Origin: Heyndrickxia shackletonii
GTDB lineage: Bacteria > Bacillota > Bacilli > Bacillales > Bacillaceae_C
DNA length: 64,000 nt
Direction of reading: 5' to 3'
Assembly: GCF_001420715.1 (NCBI RefSeq)
Contig: NZ_LJJC01000004.1
Coordinates: 1,549,678-1,613,677, forward strand
Both the position numbers and the translations under genes were made by a program. Positions 17,578 through 27,436 of the stretch are shown in pieces. Below the pieces are notes generated by a model, which was given only the letters and a program-made list of their open reading frames with translations, did not search any database and was not told the origin of the DNA. Each line of letters begins with the position of its first letter. Position 1 is the stretch's first letter.

Positions 17578-18093
17578 ATTAGCAAAGATATGATGGTTAA
17601 TGATGGCATTCGTGCACGTGAAGTGCGTCTAATTGGTCAAAACGGAGAACAGCTAGGTGTTAAGTCCCGTAATGAGGCAATTGAAATTGCTTCGAGGGTA
17701 AACCTTGACCTTGTTCTAGTTGCGCCAAATGCAAAACCGCCAGTAGCTCGTATTATGGACTACGGTAAATATCGTTTTGAACAGCAAAAGAAAGAAAAAG
17801 AAGCACGTAAAAATCAAAAAGTCATCAGTATTAAAGAGGTTCGTTTGAGCCCTACCATTGAAGAACATGATTTTAATACAAAGCTTCGCAATGCCCTTAA
17901 GTTTCTTGAAAAGGGAGATAAAGTAAAAGCAAGCATTCGTTTCAAAGGCCGTGCGATTACACATAAAGAAATTGGTCAGCGAGTTCTTGATCGTTTCGCC
18001 GAAGCTTGTGCTGAGGTAAGTACAGTGGAATCAAAGCCAAAAATGGACGGACGCAGTATGTTTTTAGTTCTTGCACCAAAAACTGAAAAGTAA
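17578..18093 (+). CDS. infC: translation initiation factor IF-3
   Basis: IF-3 binds the 30S subunit, prevents premature 50S joining and proofreads initiation codons. Family alignment places the N-terminus at [19 protein letters not shown], so the start is the ATT codon at 17578, 7 bases after a perfect GGAGGTG. The first ATG in frame (17590) would drop four conserved residues and lies too far from the site. A rare ATT start is the known basis of infC autoregulation. The product is 171 residues, with the C-terminal domain signature [15 protein letters not shown]. Confidence 0.96.
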   Translation: MSKDMMVNDGIRAREVRLIGQNGEQLGVKSRNEAIEIASRVNLDLVLVAPNAKPPVARIMDYGKYRFEQQKKEKEARKNQKVISIKEVRLSPTIEEHDFNTKLRNALKFLEKGDKVKASIRFKGRAITHKEIGQRVLDRFAEACAEVSTVESKPKMDGRSMFLVLAPKTEK

Positions 18094-18114
18094 TGTTATG
18101 AGGAGGAAAATCCT

Positions 18115-18312
18115 ATGCCAAAAATGAAAACTCACCGTGGCTCAGCAAAGCGTTTTAAGAGAACAGGTTCTGGCAAACTTAAACGTTCTCATGCTTACAG
18201 AAGCCATATGTTTGCCAATAAAACAGTAAAACAAAAACGTAAGCTACGTAAATCAACTGTAGTTTCTAAAGGTGATTTCAGACGCATTCGTCACATGCTT
18301 TCTAATATTTAA
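18115..18312 (+). CDS. rpmI: ribosomal protein bL35
   Basis: Large-subunit protein L35, 65 residues, very basic, starting [20 protein letters not shown], the conserved N-terminus. The ATG follows AGGAGG. It lies between infC and rplT in the standard operon and is co-regulated through the upstream leader. Confidence 0.98.
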   Translation: MPKMKTHRGSAKRFKRTGSGKLKRSHAYRSHMFANKTVKQKRKLRKSTVVSKGDFRRIRHMLSNI

Positions 18313-18343
18313 TCGTTCGTAATTGAAATAGGAGGGAAATATT

Positions 18344-18703
18344 ATGCCACGTGTAAAAGGCGGAACAGTTACCCGCAGACGTCGTAAAAAAGTTCTTAAA
18401 CTAGCAAAAGGTTATTTCGGTTCAAAACATACATTATTTAAAGTTGCAAACCAACAAGTAATGAAATCCTATATGTATGCTTATCGTGACCGTCGTCAGA
18501 AAAAACGCGACTTCCGTAAGCTATGGATTACTCGTATCAATGCAGCTGCACGTATTAACGGTCTTTCTTACAGCCGTTTAATGCACGGACTTAAGCTTGC
18601 TGGTATCGAAGTAAACCGCAAAATGCTTTCTGATCTTGCTATCCATGATGAAAAAGCATTTGCAGAACTTGCAAACCAAGCTAAAGCTCAATTTTCTAAA
18701 TAA
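18344..18703 (+). CDS. rplT: ribosomal protein bL20
   Basis: Large-subunit protein L20, 119 residues, needed early in 50S assembly and the repressor of its own operon in Firmicutes. Conserved segments include [19 protein letters not shown] and [20 protein letters not shown]. The start is preceded by AGGAGG. The operon ends in a strong terminator just downstream. Confidence 0.98.
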   Translation: MPRVKGGTVTRRRRKKVLKLAKGYFGSKHTLFKVANQQVMKSYMYAYRDRRQKKRDFRKLWITRINAAARINGLSYSRLMHGLKLAGIEVNRKMLSDLAIHDEKAFAELANQAKAQFSK

Positions 18704-18712
18704 GAAAATTTA

Positions 18713-18751
18713 TAAAGCCATTCTCGAAGAATTTTGAGAATGGCTTTTTAC
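18713..18751 (+). terminator. terminator of infC-rpmI-rplT
   Basis: 12-bp stem AAAGCCATTCTC / GAGAATGGCTTT with a T tract directly after rplT. Confidence 0.9.
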
Positions 18752-18769
18752 ATAATAGGAGGTAGAAGG

Positions 18770-19039
18770 TTGTTAAGTAAATTTATCATTGGTTATTTTA
18801 TAATCATCAATTTAGTTGGGATTATTATCATGGGAGTAGATAAAAATTATGCAAGAAAACATAAATGGAGAATCCCGGAAAGAACGCTTTGGAAAATTGC
18901 CATTATTGGGGGAGCATGTGGAACGACCATAGGAATGAAGATATTTCACCATAAAACGCAGCATCCAAATTTTAAAGTGGGATTTCCGATTTTAGCACTG
19001 CTGGATCTAGTCCTTTTCTACTTCATTTTGCATATTTGA
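18770..19039 (+). CDS. ysdA: DUF1294 small membrane protein YsdA
   Basis: An 89-residue protein with an N-terminal membrane segment, a cytoplasmic loop MGVDKNYARKHKWRIPERTLW, the DUF1294 signature GGACGTTIGMKIFHHKT and a C-terminal membrane segment. The function is unknown. The TTG at 18770 is chosen because AGGAGGTAG precedes it and the length equals B. subtilis YsdA; an ATG at 18734 lies inside the terminator hairpin and is unlikely. Its position after rplT is conserved. Confidence 0.85.
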   Translation: MLSKFIIGYFIIINLVGIIIMGVDKNYARKHKWRIPERTLWKIAIIGGACGTTIGMKIFHHKTQHPNFKVGFPILALLDLVLFYFILHI

Positions 19040-19117
19040 GTAATAACCATCCGGTTTGTTCAATATGTATAAGTATGATTCTTCATCATAGACAAAACAT
19101 CAAAGGCGGGTGAGAAT

Positions 19118-19690
19118 GTGAATGATCAACTATTGATCTTATTTTCATTTGTTGAAAGTAGTGCCATTTTAGCCCCATTCCTCTTTATCTTATTTCACTT
19201 ACTAAGGCAATTTTTGTTTATACCAGTAGCGGTTGTGTGCATGGCAGGAGGAATACTGTTTGGAAGCTTACTCGGAATTATCTATTCTTTAATTGGGTTA
19301 CTGTTGCTGTCTGTTATCAGTTATTTTTGGATTAAAAAAATGCCGCGCACCTATGAAAAATTTGTGAGAATTAAACAAAAATGGTTCGGGCAGCGTGCAA
19401 AGTTAACGGTTGGCCAAATCGCTATCTTAAGACTCATACCATTTATCCACTATCAGCTTTTAACGATTTGTTTAATAGAAAGAAGCACGAATTTTCGAGA
19501 GTACATGAGAGGCTCCATTATAACAAATCTTCCTTTAGTCTTTTTCTACACAGTATTCGGGCAATTTATTTCCCGTTTTACACCAGGTATGATTATCATG
19601 ATTTTGCTTGCTCTTTCGATATTGTTTTATATTTTAAGAGAAAAAGTGGTTGTCATGAAGTGGCGTGAATTTTTTAACGGTACATCATGA
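19118..19690 (+). CDS. TVP38/TMEM64 (VTT domain) membrane protein
   Basis: A 190-residue integral membrane protein with about five hydrophobic segments. The segment AVVCMAGGILFGSLLGIIYS and the later ILRLIPFIHYQLLTI are the two re-entrant-loop regions of VTT (SNARE-associated / DedA-like) proteins, a superfamily linked to lipid scrambling or carrier export. The exact substrate is unknown. The start is GTG after GGCGGGTGAG. It converges with a small minus-strand gene across a shared terminator. B. subtilis has a family member, ytxB, near dnaI instead. Confidence 0.75.
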   Translation: MNDQLLILFSFVESSAILAPFLFILFHLLRQFLFIPVAVVCMAGGILFGSLLGIIYSLIGLLLLSVISYFWIKKMPRTYEKFVRIKQKWFGQRAKLTVGQIAILRLIPFIHYQLLTICLIERSTNFREYMRGSIITNLPLVFFYTVFGQFISRFTPGMIIMILLALSILFYILREKVVVMKWREFFNGTS

Positions 19691-19696
19691 TAACAT

Positions 19697-19730
19697 AAAA
19701 ATAGCCCATTAAAGGGCATTTTTTATTTTT
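19697..19730. terminator. bidirectional terminator
   Basis: AATAGCCC / GGGCATT stem flanked by an A tract on the left and a T tract on the right, between the two convergent genes. Confidence 0.7.
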
Positions 19731-19732
19731 GG

Positions 19733-19915
19733 CTACATATGCGGATTTTTTGAATTATGATTAATGTCGTGTAACAATCTAATGATTTGTTCATTTTGTT
19801 CCACTTGTCTTCCGGAATTAATTTTAATTTCATGTACCCAAATAAGTAAAATAATGATAATAACTAGCGGTATTAAACTATACAATAAAAATGGAAATAA
19901 GCCAAGTAAGGTCAT
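19733..19915 (-). CDS. small single-pass membrane protein, unknown
   Basis: A 60-residue protein not recognised as any named family. One long hydrophobic segment (LLGLFPFLLYSLIPLVIIIILLIWV, residues 3-27) is followed by a polar tail EIKINSGRQVEQNEQIIRLL that could form a short coiled coil. On the minus strand the ATG is preceded by AGGGGGA at suitable spacing, and the gene ends at a terminator shared with its convergent neighbour, which supports it as real. No function can be assigned. Confidence 0.6.
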   Translation of the reverse strand: MTLLGLFPFLLYSLIPLVIIIILLIWVHEIKINSGRQVEQNEQIIRLLHDINHNSKNPHM

Positions 19916-20247
19916 GTATATTATCCCCCTATTCTTTTAATGATATCTATTACATTACGATTTATAATGAGATTTGTTTCGTTTTTATCCCAATCTCGGA
20001 GCAAAATTCCTGTAAAAGGTACATTATTTTAGAAGGATTTGCAGACGGAGTGCATTTTATTTTATCAATCAGGATTGAATTAAATTACATTACATGTATA
20101 TGACCTAGCCGGTAAGCTAAAAATAACGAAATTAGAAGCAATTTTTTGTAATTAGGGATGAATCTCATATTTAACATGGTAGAAGTCCAACAAGCCTATA
20201 TAGCAAAAAATTAGGTGAATGAAGGAAGGGTATTAATAGCAGAATTT
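19916..20247. other. intergenic region without recognised gene
   Basis: About 330 bases of AT-rich sequence between a divergent small gene and the ysdC promoter. A plus-strand frame at 19891-20103 has no ribosome binding site and no family resemblance. I see no RNA gene, no repeat shared with other parts of the window and no terminator. Confidence 0.6.
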
Positions 20248-20276
20248 TTGTACATTTTCGCTTTTTCTATTATAAT
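20248..20276 (+). promoter_or_regulatory. sigma-A promoter of ysdC
   Basis: TTGTAC (20248-20253), 17-bp spacer, TATAAT (20271-20276), about 38 bases before the start codon. Confidence 0.7.
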
Positions 20277-20313
20277 GGAATAGGTACATATTATTAATTC
20301 GGAGGTCATAATA

Positions 20314-21399
20314 TTGGCTAAATTAGATGAAACATTAACGATGCTGAAGGACCTGACAGATGCAAAAGGGATTCCAGGAAATGAACGTGAAGTTCACGAT
20401 GTAATGAAAAAATACATAGAACCATTTGCTGATGAAGTGACATCTGATGGTTTAGGCAGTTTAATTGCGAAAAAAGTAGGCGACGAAAATGGTCCTAAGA
20501 TCATGGTAGCTGGCCATTTAGATGAGGTAGGCTTCATGGTGACAAAAATTGATGACAAAGGCTTTATTCGTTTTCAAACGGTTGGCGGTTGGTGGTCACA
20601 AGTCATGCTTGCTCAACGAGTAACGATTGTCACAAGAAAAGGCGATATTACAGGTATTATCGGCTCTAAACCGCCACATGTATTATCACCTGAAGTCCGT
20701 AAAAAGCCATATGAAATCAAAGATATGTTCATTGATATTGGCGCATCCAGCAAAGAAGAAGCACTTGAGTGGGGCGTTTTGCCAGGGGACATGGTCGTTC
20801 CGTATTTCGAATTTACTGTCATGAACAATGAAAAAATGCTATTAGCAAAAGCATGGGATAACCGCATCGGCTGTGCCATTGCCATCGATGTTCTTAAAAA
20901 CTTGAAAAATGAAAATCATCCAAACGTAGTTTATGGAGTAGGAAATGTTCAAGAAGAAGTAGGACTTCGCGGAGCTAAGACAGCTGCAAATGTAATTAAG
21001 CCGGATATCGGTTTTGGTGTAGACGTAGGTATCGCTGGTGATACACCGGGACTTTCTGAAAAAGAAGCAATGAGTAAAATGGGGGAAGGTCCGCAAATCA
21101 TCCTTTATGATGCGTCAATGGTATCCCATAAAGGCCTACGTGACTTTGTGGTTGGTGTTGCGGATGAATTAAATATTCCATATCAATATGAATCCATCCC
21201 TGGTGGAGGAACGGATGCAGGTTCCATTCATTTGACAGCAAATGGTGTACCTTCCTTAGCGATTACCATTGCAACTCGATATATACATTCACATGCTGCG
21301 ATGCTTCATCGTGATGATTATGAAAATGCCGTGAAGTTGATTACCGAAGTGATCAAGCGCTTAGATAGAGATGCAGTAAATAAAATTACTTTCGAGTAA
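20314..21399 (+). CDS. ysdC: M42 family glutamyl-type aminopeptidase
   Basis: A 361-residue M42 metallo-aminopeptidase (PepA / FrvX / YsdC group), a cytoplasmic, probably tetrahedral dodecameric peptidase with two metal ions. Metal and catalytic residues are visible in order: [11 protein letters not shown] (His, about residue 69), [12 protein letters not shown] (bridging Asp), [11 protein letters not shown] (catalytic Glu-Glu), [12 protein letters not shown] and [12 protein letters not shown], and the late His in [10 protein letters not shown]. The start is TTG after GGAGGT. It stands alone with its own promoter and terminator. Confidence 0.92.
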   Translation: MAKLDETLTMLKDLTDAKGIPGNEREVHDVMKKYIEPFADEVTSDGLGSLIAKKVGDENGPKIMVAGHLDEVGFMVTKIDDKGFIRFQTVGGWWSQVMLAQRVTIVTRKGDITGIIGSKPPHVLSPEVRKKPYEIKDMFIDIGASSKEEALEWGVLPGDMVVPYFEFTVMNNEKMLLAKAWDNRIGCAIAIDVLKNLKNENHPNVVYGVGNVQEEVGLRGAKTAANVIKPDIGFGVDVGIAGDTPGLSEKEAMSKMGEGPQIILYDASMVSHKGLRDFVVGVADELNIPYQYESIPGGGTDAGSIHLTANGVPSLAITIATRYIHSHAAMLHRDDYENAVKLITEVIKRLDRDAVNKITFE

Positions 21400-21407
21400 A
21401 TACACAA

Positions 21408-21436
21408 AGAAACGCATGGAATCCATGCGTTTTTGC
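21408..21436 (+). terminator. ysdC terminator
   Basis: AAACGCATGGA / TCCATGCGTTT stem followed by Ts, 9 bases after the ysdC stop. Confidence 0.85.
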
Positions 21437-21441
21437 ATTAT

Positions 21442-21622
21442 GCGGACACTGATTCCGTTATTCACATAAAAAGTGCTATTTTGGAGATGTTTGCGGACAC
21501 ACGTTCCGTTATTTACTGTAATACACTCCAAAATAGCTCTTTTTTCGCTTGATAGCGGAACCCGTGTCCGATAAAAAACTGAAATCACCATATTATTCAC
21601 AAATAACGGAACGTATGTCCGC
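21442..21622. repeat. palindromic quadruplet of GCGGACAC-GTTCCGTTAT modules, cluster 1
   Basis: Four copies of a roughly 22-nt module of the type GCGGACACnnGTTCCGTTAT lie at 21442-21463 (+), 21493-21514 (+), 21551-21572 (-) and 21601-21622 (-). Between them, GCTATTTTGGAG (21475-21486) and CTCCAAAATAGC (21526-21537) are a perfect 12-bp inverted repeat. The whole is therefore a large nested palindrome between convergent ysdC and sspI. It contains no ORF. Confidence 0.85.
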
Positions 21623-21642
21623 TTACATTCAACATGTTTTGC

Positions 21643-21852
21643 TTACTGTTTTAACCCTTGTTCTAACGTTTCCAGCATCATGTCTTGTTCCTTTTGATCC
21701 GCATGATTCCAGATTACTTCAAACAAAACACCTAAACCTGGAAGCAGTTTTTCTTCGCCTCTTTGTATAGCATCTACAATAGTATCCTTCAATTGATCTT
21801 GTGTATTACCAGAAACATTGTGAATAATTGCATTTCGCAGGTTCAAATTCAT
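21643..21852 (-). CDS. sspI: small acid-soluble spore protein I
   Basis: A 69-residue protein matching the SspI family of minor spore-core proteins made in the forespore. It starts [21 protein letters not shown] and contains [20 protein letters not shown], the family signature; length and acidic helical C-terminus fit. The ATG is preceded on the minus strand by AGGAGTGTG. It is divergent from ysgA. A forespore sigma-G promoter is expected, but I could not identify a convincing one. Confidence 0.93.
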   Translation of the reverse strand: MNLNLRNAIIHNVSGNTQDQLKDTIVDAIQRGEEKLLPGLGVLFEVIWNHADQKEQDMMLETLEQGLKQ

Positions 21853-21964
21853 GAAGACACACTCCTTTTTATTCTTTTCTCTCTTATCATTACACTAAGT
21901 AAATTTTCTATGTACGAAAAATACGTTATAATGGTAGACAAGCTATTATAAGGAGAATTGTCTT

Positions 21965-22720
21965 GTGAAATATATTCAATCTATACAAAATCCGCAAATA
22001 AAACAATGGAAAAAGCTATTAACCAAAAAAGAACGCGAAAAAACAAATACCTATATTCTTGAAGGCTTTCATTTAGTGGAGGAAGCTTTACATTATAGAG
22101 ATGATATAATCGAAATCATTGTTAGTGAAGAAGCGGATTTACCTGCATACTGGGACGTAAGTGATATATCAATAACGAGAGTTACACCGGAAATAAGCAG
22201 AATCATATCTGATACCGAAACAACTCAAGGGATTTTTGCGATATGTCAAATAAGAAATGCAACAACCAAGGACTTAACAGGGAAATCTTATTTACTCCTT
22301 GATGGTGTGCAAGATCCAGGAAATCTAGGTACGATGATTCGAACAGCAGATGCTGCAGGAATTGATATGATTCTTTTAGGAAAAGGTACTGCAGATATAT
22401 ATAATCCAAAGGTTCTACGCTCCGCTCAAGGAAGCCATTTCCATGTAGAGTTTTTGTCTGGAAATTTACAGGAATGGATTCCGAAACTGAAAGCAGCAAA
22501 TGTTCCAATCTACGGTACTGCTCTAGAAAATGGAATTCCTTATAAAGAAGTGCAGCCGGAACCGTCCTTTGCCCTTATTCTGGGTAATGAAGGAAATGGT
22601 GTATCGAAAGAAGTGTTATCTCTAACAGATAAAAATCTGTACATCCCAATCTTCGGGAAGAGTGAATCCCTTAATGTTGCAGTTGCTGCTGGCATTTTAA
22701 TGTATTATTTTAAAAATTAG
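21965..22720 (+). CDS. ysgA: TrmH/SpoU family RNA 2'-O-methyltransferase
   Basis: A 251-residue SPOUT methyltransferase, probably modifying rRNA or tRNA ribose; the target is unknown. An N-terminal substrate-binding domain (residues 1 to about 95, IQNPQIKQWKKLLTKKER) precedes the knotted catalytic domain with motif 1 LDGVQDPGNLGTMIRTADAA, motif 2 LILGNEGNGVSKEV and motif 3 IPIFGKSESLNVAVAAGILM. The start is GTG after AAGGAG. A TATAAT at 21927-21932 is the likely -10. It precedes the pheST T-box, as in B. subtilis. Confidence 0.92.
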   Translation: MKYIQSIQNPQIKQWKKLLTKKEREKTNTYILEGFHLVEEALHYRDDIIEIIVSEEADLPAYWDVSDISITRVTPEISRIISDTETTQGIFAICQIRNATTKDLTGKSYLLLDGVQDPGNLGTMIRTADAAGIDMILLGKGTADIYNPKVLRSAQGSHFHVEFLSGNLQEWIPKLKAANVPIYGTALENGIPYKEVQPEPSFALILGNEGNGVSKEVLSLTDKNLYIPIFGKSESLNVAVAAGILMYYFKN

Positions 22721-22763
22721 AGCTCACTTAACTTAAAAAATGACATAATATATCAAAATCCAT

Positions 22764-22792
22764 TTGAAAATCATTTCACAAAATACTATAAT
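22764..22792 (+). promoter_or_regulatory. sigma-A promoter of pheST
   Basis: TTGAAA (22764-22769), 17-bp spacer, TATAAT (22787-22792), immediately before the T-box leader. Confidence 0.8.
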
Positions 22793-22799
22793 AGAAACA

Positions 22800-23070
22800 A
22801 TTGAATGAAGTTGAAAGACAATGATAGGGAAAAGTAGCTTATGACATTCATGCAGGGAGAAAATGCCAAAGACTGAAAGCATTTTTATGAAAAATTAAGT
22901 GAAGTTCACCCCTGGAGTCAGCATCGGGACCGTTTATTGAAACGTAAAGATGCATCGGTGAAAAACCGTTATCAAAGTTAAGTGAACATAAGAAAAATGA
23001 TTATGTTAATTAGGGTGGTACCGCGATGATAACCTCGTCCCTTTTGTGGAGACGGGGTTTTTTTATTTTT
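22800..23070 (+). promoter_or_regulatory. T-box leader, phenylalanyl-tRNA sensing
   Basis: T-box core AGGGTGGTACCGCG at 23012-23025, followed by the terminator AACCTCGTC / GACGGGGTT and a T tract (23031-23070). Stem I lies at about 22800-22935. The specifier is read as TTC at 22905-22907 (Phe) within GAAGTTCACC, matching the genes controlled. The leader explains the gene-free stretch between ysgA and pheS. Confidence 0.93.
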
Positions 23071-23088
23071 TCAAAGGAGGAAAAAAAT

Positions 23089-24126
23089 ATGGAGCAAAAA
23101 TTAAAGGAGCTTCAAGCAGAGGCTTTACAAAAAATCGAGCAAGCAGAAGAATTAAAAGCACTTAATGATATTCGTGTTGCGTTTCTAGGAAAAAAAGGAC
23201 CAATCACCGAAGTATTAAGAGGAATGGGGCAATTATCTGCTGAAGAACGGCCTAAAATGGGTGCTCTTGCAAATGAAGTGAGAGAAGCCATCAGTGAAAA
23301 AATCGAAACGAAGCAAAAAGCATTAGAAGCGGCAGCAGTTGAGAAACAATTAGCTTCCGAAACAATTGACATCACCCTCCCTGGCCGTCCGGTGAAAGTT
23401 GGAAACCATCATCCATTAACAAAGGTAATTGAGGAAATTGAAGATCTGTTTATCGGGATGGGCTATAAAGTGGCGGAAGGACCAGAGGTAGAAAAGGATT
23501 ACTACAACTTCGAGGCATTAAATCTGCCAAAAGGCCACCCTGCACGTGATATGCAGGATTCCTTCTATATTACAGAAGAACTGCTGCTTCGTACTCATAC
23601 ATCACCTGTGCAAGCAAGAACTATGGAAAAGCATGAAGGCAAAGGACCAGTGAAAATTATTTGCCCTGGTAAAGTATATCGCCGTGATAATGATGATGCC
23701 ACACACTCTCATCAATTCATGCAAATCGAAGGATTAGTGGTGGATGAAAACATCACAATGGGAGATTTAAAAGGTACGTTACAAGTGTTTGCTAAGAAAA
23801 TGTTCGGAGAAGATCGTGAAATTCGCCTTCGCCCTAGCTTCTTCCCATTCACAGAGCCATCAGTTGAAATGGATATCACCTGCAAGATTTGCGGTGGAGA
23901 AGGTTGTAATGTATGTAAAGGTACTGGTTGGATTGAAATTTTAGGAGCAGGAATGGTTCATCCCAATGTTCTTGAAATGGCTGGATTTGACTCGAAAAAA
24001 TATACAGGATTTGCTTTTGGAATGGGACCCGAACGTATCGCGATGTTAAAGTACGGAATTGATGATATTCGTCATTTCTACACAAATGATATTCGTTTCT
24101 TAAAGCAATTTGCTGTAACTGAGTAA
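23089..24126 (+). CDS. pheS: phenylalanyl-tRNA synthetase alpha subunit
   Basis: The catalytic subunit of the alpha2-beta2 PheRS, 345 residues. The N-terminal coiled coil (residues 1 to about 85) contacts tRNA. The class II core shows [19 protein letters not shown], motif 2 [20 protein letters not shown] and motif 3 [19 protein letters not shown]-x2-C pair ([17 protein letters not shown]) lies in the insertion. The ATG at 23089 follows AAAGGAGG; the 21 upstream codons in frame overlap the T-box terminator and are rejected. pheT follows 17 bases later. Confidence 0.97.
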   Translation: MEQKLKELQAEALQKIEQAEELKALNDIRVAFLGKKGPITEVLRGMGQLSAEERPKMGALANEVREAISEKIETKQKALEAAAVEKQLASETIDITLPGRPVKVGNHHPLTKVIEEIEDLFIGMGYKVAEGPEVEKDYYNFEALNLPKGHPARDMQDSFYITEELLLRTHTSPVQARTMEKHEGKGPVKIICPGKVYRRDNDDATHSHQFMQIEGLVVDENITMGDLKGTLQVFAKKMFGEDREIRLRPSFFPFTEPSVEMDITCKICGGEGCNVCKGTGWIEILGAGMVHPNVLEMAGFDSKKYTGFAFGMGPERIAMLKYGIDDIRHFYTNDIRFLKQFAVTE

Positions 24127-24143
24127 AAGTTGGAGGGATATAA

Positions 24144-26558
24144 ATGTTAGTTTCTTATAAATGGCTGCAAGAATATGTAGATTTAACAGGAGTTGAAGCA
24201 CACGACCTTGCGGAAAAAATTACACGCAGCGGTATTGAGGTTGAAGGTGTGGAACAAAAGAGCAAGGGTGTAAGCGGTGTTGTGGTAGGGCATGTTCTTG
24301 AATGTGAAAGGCACCCAAATGCCGATAAATTAAATGTCTGCCAGGTTGATTTAGGGGAAGGCGAACCGGTTCAAATCGTTTGCGGTGCACCGAATGTCGG
24401 AAAAGGTCAAAAAGTAGCCGTTGCAAAAGCGGGTGCCGTCTTACCGGGAAATTTTAAAATTAAACGTTCTAAATTACGCGGGGAAGAATCAAATGGAATG
24501 ATTTGTTCCTTAAAAGAACTTGGAATCGACGGAAAGCTTGCTCCAAAGGAATATGCGGAAGGAATTTTTGTTTTCCCAAATGATGTGGAAGTTGGCTCAG
24601 ATGCCCTTGCATTATTAAATTTGGATGATGAAGTGCTAGAGCTAGGCTTAACACCAAACCGTTCTGATTGTTTAAGCATGCTTGGTGTTGCTTATGAAAC
24701 AGGTGCTATTTTAGGGAAAGAAGTAAAACTTCCAAGCGTTAATCATGAGCGTTCTTCTGAAAAAGCGTCCGATTATATTTCTGTTAAAGTAGAAGCGAAA
24801 GAAGCAAATCCGCTTTATACAGCAAAAGTGATTAAAAATGTAAAAATTGGTCCATCCCCTTTATGGATGCAGACGAGATTAATGTCTGCCGGCATTCGTC
24901 CGCATAACAATGTAGTAGACATTACAAACTATATTCTTTTAGAGTATGGTCAGCCATTACATGCATTTGACTATGAACAGCTTGGTTCTAAAGAAATCGT
25001 TGTTCGCTTAGCACATGAAGGAGAAAAAATCGTTACCCTTGATGATGCGGAAAGAACATTGAAAGCAAATCATCTTGTCATTACTAACGGAAAAGAACCT
25101 GTAGCGATGGCAGGTGTAATGGGTGGAGCAAATTCAGAGGTAACTTCTGATACAACAACAGTCTTGCTTGAATCAGCTTACTTTGATGCACAAACAATCA
25201 GAAATGCATCAAAAGATCATGGCTTACGAAGTGAAGCAAGTGCACGCTATGAAAAAGGCATTGATCCAAATCGTGTGCATGAAGCAGCAGAGAGAGCAGC
25301 CCAATTAATGGCTAAATATGCTGGTGGTGAAGTTCTTGATGGTACAGTTGAAGTTAATTCTTTAACAGTGGAACCTGCTGTTGTTTCCATTACACTTGAA
25401 AAAATTAATTCTTTCTTAGGTACTTTCATAACAAAACAAGAAGTGAAGGAAATTTTCGATCGCTTGCAATTTGGCGTCGAGGTTGACAATGACACCTTTA
25501 CCATTACAGTTCCAACACGTCGTGGCGATATTACAATCCAAGAAGATTTAATCGAAGAAGTTGCAAGACTTTACGGATATGATAATTTACCAATAACGTT
25601 ACCAACCGGTGCTGCAACTCCTGGTGGGTTAAGCGATATTCAAAGAAAACGCCGCACGACAAAAAGATTTTTAGAGGGTGCAGGACTAAACCAAGCGGTT
25701 ACGTATTCATTGACAAGCTTAGAGAAATCTTCTCAATTTGCTTTAGAAAAGCGTGATCCAATCCGCCTTGCGATGCCGATGAGTGAAGAAAGAAGCTATT
25801 TACGCTTAAGCATTGTTCCACAGCTACTGGAAGTAGTGTCATATAATAATGCTCGTAAAAACGAGTCTATTGCATTATACGAAATTGGATCTGTCTTTCT
25901 AAAAACTACAGATAATGAACAGCCTGAAGAGCATGAACATTTAGCCGGAGCCATCACAGGCCTTTGGTTAAATCATCCATGGCAAGGCGAGAAAAAGCCA
26001 GTTGATTTTTACGTGGCAAAGGGTGTTATTGAAGGCTTGTTTGAAGAGCTTGGTGTTAGTGATTCCATTACTTATCAAGCAGCAGCTGTGGAAGGGATGC
26101 ATCCTGGAAGAACAGCTGAGATTGTTCTTGACGGTAAGGGAATTGGCTATGTTGGCCAAGTACATCCACAAGTTCAAAAAGACTTGGATTTAAAAGAAAC
26201 GTATGTATTCGAAATCAATATGAAACCAGTTTTTGATCATCCAGTTCCAGCTCTTCAATACAATGCTATTCCTCGCTTCCCAGCGATTACACGTGATATC
26301 GCTTTAGTGGTAGATCGTAAGGTGAATGCTGGTGAAGTAAAAGAAATTATCGAGAATGCAGGCGGAAAATTATTGAAGAACGTATCCATTTTCGACTTGT
26401 ACGAAGGGGAACATATGGAACCAGGCAAAAAATCCATCGCCTTCTCTTTAACTTATATGGATCCAGAAAGAACTTTAACGGATGAAGAGGTTGTAAAAGC
26501 ACATAATAAAGTACTTGCAGCGGTGAAAGATAAAGCAGGTGCAGAGTTAAGAGGATAA
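24144..26558 (+). CDS. pheT: phenylalanyl-tRNA synthetase beta subunit
   Basis: The beta subunit, 804 residues. Domains in order: N-terminal tRNA-binding (OB-fold) domain (about 40-150, [20 protein letters not shown]), the B3/B4 editing domain (about 210-390, containing [12 protein letters not shown] and [12 protein letters not shown]), the B5 domain (about 405-475), the catalytic-like core and the C-terminal ferredoxin-fold anticodon-binding domain (from about 712, [17 protein letters not shown]). All parts are full length. The start is preceded by TGGAGGG. Transcription with pheS ends in a bidirectional terminator. Confidence 0.97.
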   Translation: MLVSYKWLQEYVDLTGVEAHDLAEKITRSGIEVEGVEQKSKGVSGVVVGHVLECERHPNADKLNVCQVDLGEGEPVQIVCGAPNVGKGQKVAVAKAGAVLPGNFKIKRSKLRGEESNGMICSLKELGIDGKLAPKEYAEGIFVFPNDVEVGSDALALLNLDDEVLELGLTPNRSDCLSMLGVAYETGAILGKEVKLPSVNHERSSEKASDYISVKVEAKEANPLYTAKVIKNVKIGPSPLWMQTRLMSAGIRPHNNVVDITNYILLEYGQPLHAFDYEQLGSKEIVVRLAHEGEKIVTLDDAERTLKANHLVITNGKEPVAMAGVMGGANSEVTSDTTTVLLESAYFDAQTIRNASKDHGLRSEASARYEKGIDPNRVHEAAERAAQLMAKYAGGEVLDGTVEVNSLTVEPAVVSITLEKINSFLGTFITKQEVKEIFDRLQFGVEVDNDTFTITVPTRRGDITIQEDLIEEVARLYGYDNLPITLPTGAATPGGLSDIQRKRRTTKRFLEGAGLNQAVTYSLTSLEKSSQFALEKRDPIRLAMPMSEERSYLRLSIVPQLLEVVSYNNARKNESIALYEIGSVFLKTTDNEQPEEHEHLAGAITGLWLNHPWQGEKKPVDFYVAKGVIEGLFEELGVSDSITYQAAAVEGMHPGRTAEIVLDGKGIGYVGQVHPQVQKDLDLKETYVFEINMKPVFDHPVPALQYNAIPRFPAITRDIALVVDRKVNAGEVKEIIENAGGKLLKNVSIFDLYEGEHMEPGKKSIAFSLTYMDPERTLTDEEVVKAHNKVLAAVKDKAGAELRG

Positions 26559-26561
26559 AAT

Positions 26562-26596
26562 AAAAACGCAGAACCTTGAATTGGTTCTGCGTTTTG
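26562..26596. terminator. bidirectional terminator of pheT and the BI-1 gene
   Basis: Perfect 13-bp stem AAAACGCAGAACC / GGTTCTGCGTTTT with A and T tracts on the two sides, between convergent genes. Confidence 0.9.
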
Positions 26597-26600
26597 TCTA

Positions 26601-27245
26601 TTAATCCCTGCTAATAAACCCAATTAACCTTAGCAACTCTAAGAACAAATTAATAAAGTCTAAGAATAAGTTAAGTGCAAGTAACGGAACTGCTTCTTCT
26701 GTAAATTCCATGCGCTTCATGCGATTAAAGTCGAACATAATGTAAAGAGAGAAGACAACTGTTCCGATTATAGATGCAACAAAGAGTGCAGTAGAGGAAA
26801 ACGGTGAAAAGATATTAATCAAGCCTATTACCACTAATGCGAGTAGAGCTGTAAATAAAATCCCGCTTAAGAACGATAAATCTTTTTTCGTTTTCGTGCC
26901 AACAAAACTCATTACTGCAAATATAACAAGAGTTGCGGTGAACGCAGATAAAACAACTTTAGCTCCTGAAGTTGCTAAGTAATGGGCAACTATCGGATAA
27001 GTTGTAATCCCTGAAATGAACGCAAAGGCAAATAAAAATCCATATCCAACGCTTTTTTTCTTTCTTAAAAGAAAAGCGGATAAAATCATGATGAACTCAA
27101 CGACCATTAATGGCATAAACAATGCCGGTGGTACCATGGTTCCGATCAGCATTCCGATGACAGCCAAGCATAGTGAAAGGGCGAATGCTTTTAATACTGA
27201 ACCCATGAGATCCCGCTTATTTACTGAGGTATAAACATCGTACAT
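26601..27245 (-). CDS. Bax inhibitor-1 family membrane protein (YetJ-like)
   Basis: A 214-residue protein with seven predicted membrane segments, matching the BI-1/TMBIM family and equal in length to B. subtilis YetJ, a pH-dependent calcium-leak channel. The last transmembrane segments VFSLYIMFDFNRMKRME and LLALNLFLDFINLFLELLRL carry the paired Asp residues typical of the family's pore. The ATG is preceded on the minus strand by AAAGGAG. It converges with pheT and is divergent from fdhD. In B. subtilis yetJ is elsewhere, so synteny gives no support beyond the sequence. Confidence 0.85.
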   Translation of the reverse strand: MYDVYTSVNKRDLMGSVLKAFALSLCLAVIGMLIGTMVPPALFMPLMVVEFIMILSAFLLRKKKSVGYGFLFAFAFISGITTYPIVAHYLATSGAKVVLSAFTATLVIFAVMSFVGTKTKKDLSFLSGILFTALLALVVIGLINIFSPFSSTALFVASIIGTVVFSLYIMFDFNRMKRMEFTEEAVPLLALNLFLDFINLFLELLRLIGFISRD

Positions 27246-27436
27246 TTTTACTCATCTCCTTTATAACCATTTTATTCATTTTACCATATAAATTATACAA
27301 GCTAAATCTACAAATTATTGGGACGGGCAACAATGAGATTATTGTTTAATCGAGTGTATCCCTATCCTTGTTGCAATTTACTGAAAATTTGCTATTCTAA
27401 TAGAAACTATTAACGTAATATAAAGTAGGGGAAAAC

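Noticed and set aside
19891-20103. 70-codon plus-strand frame
   Set aside because: It starts inside the opposite small gene, lacks a ribosome binding site and has a low-complexity composition.
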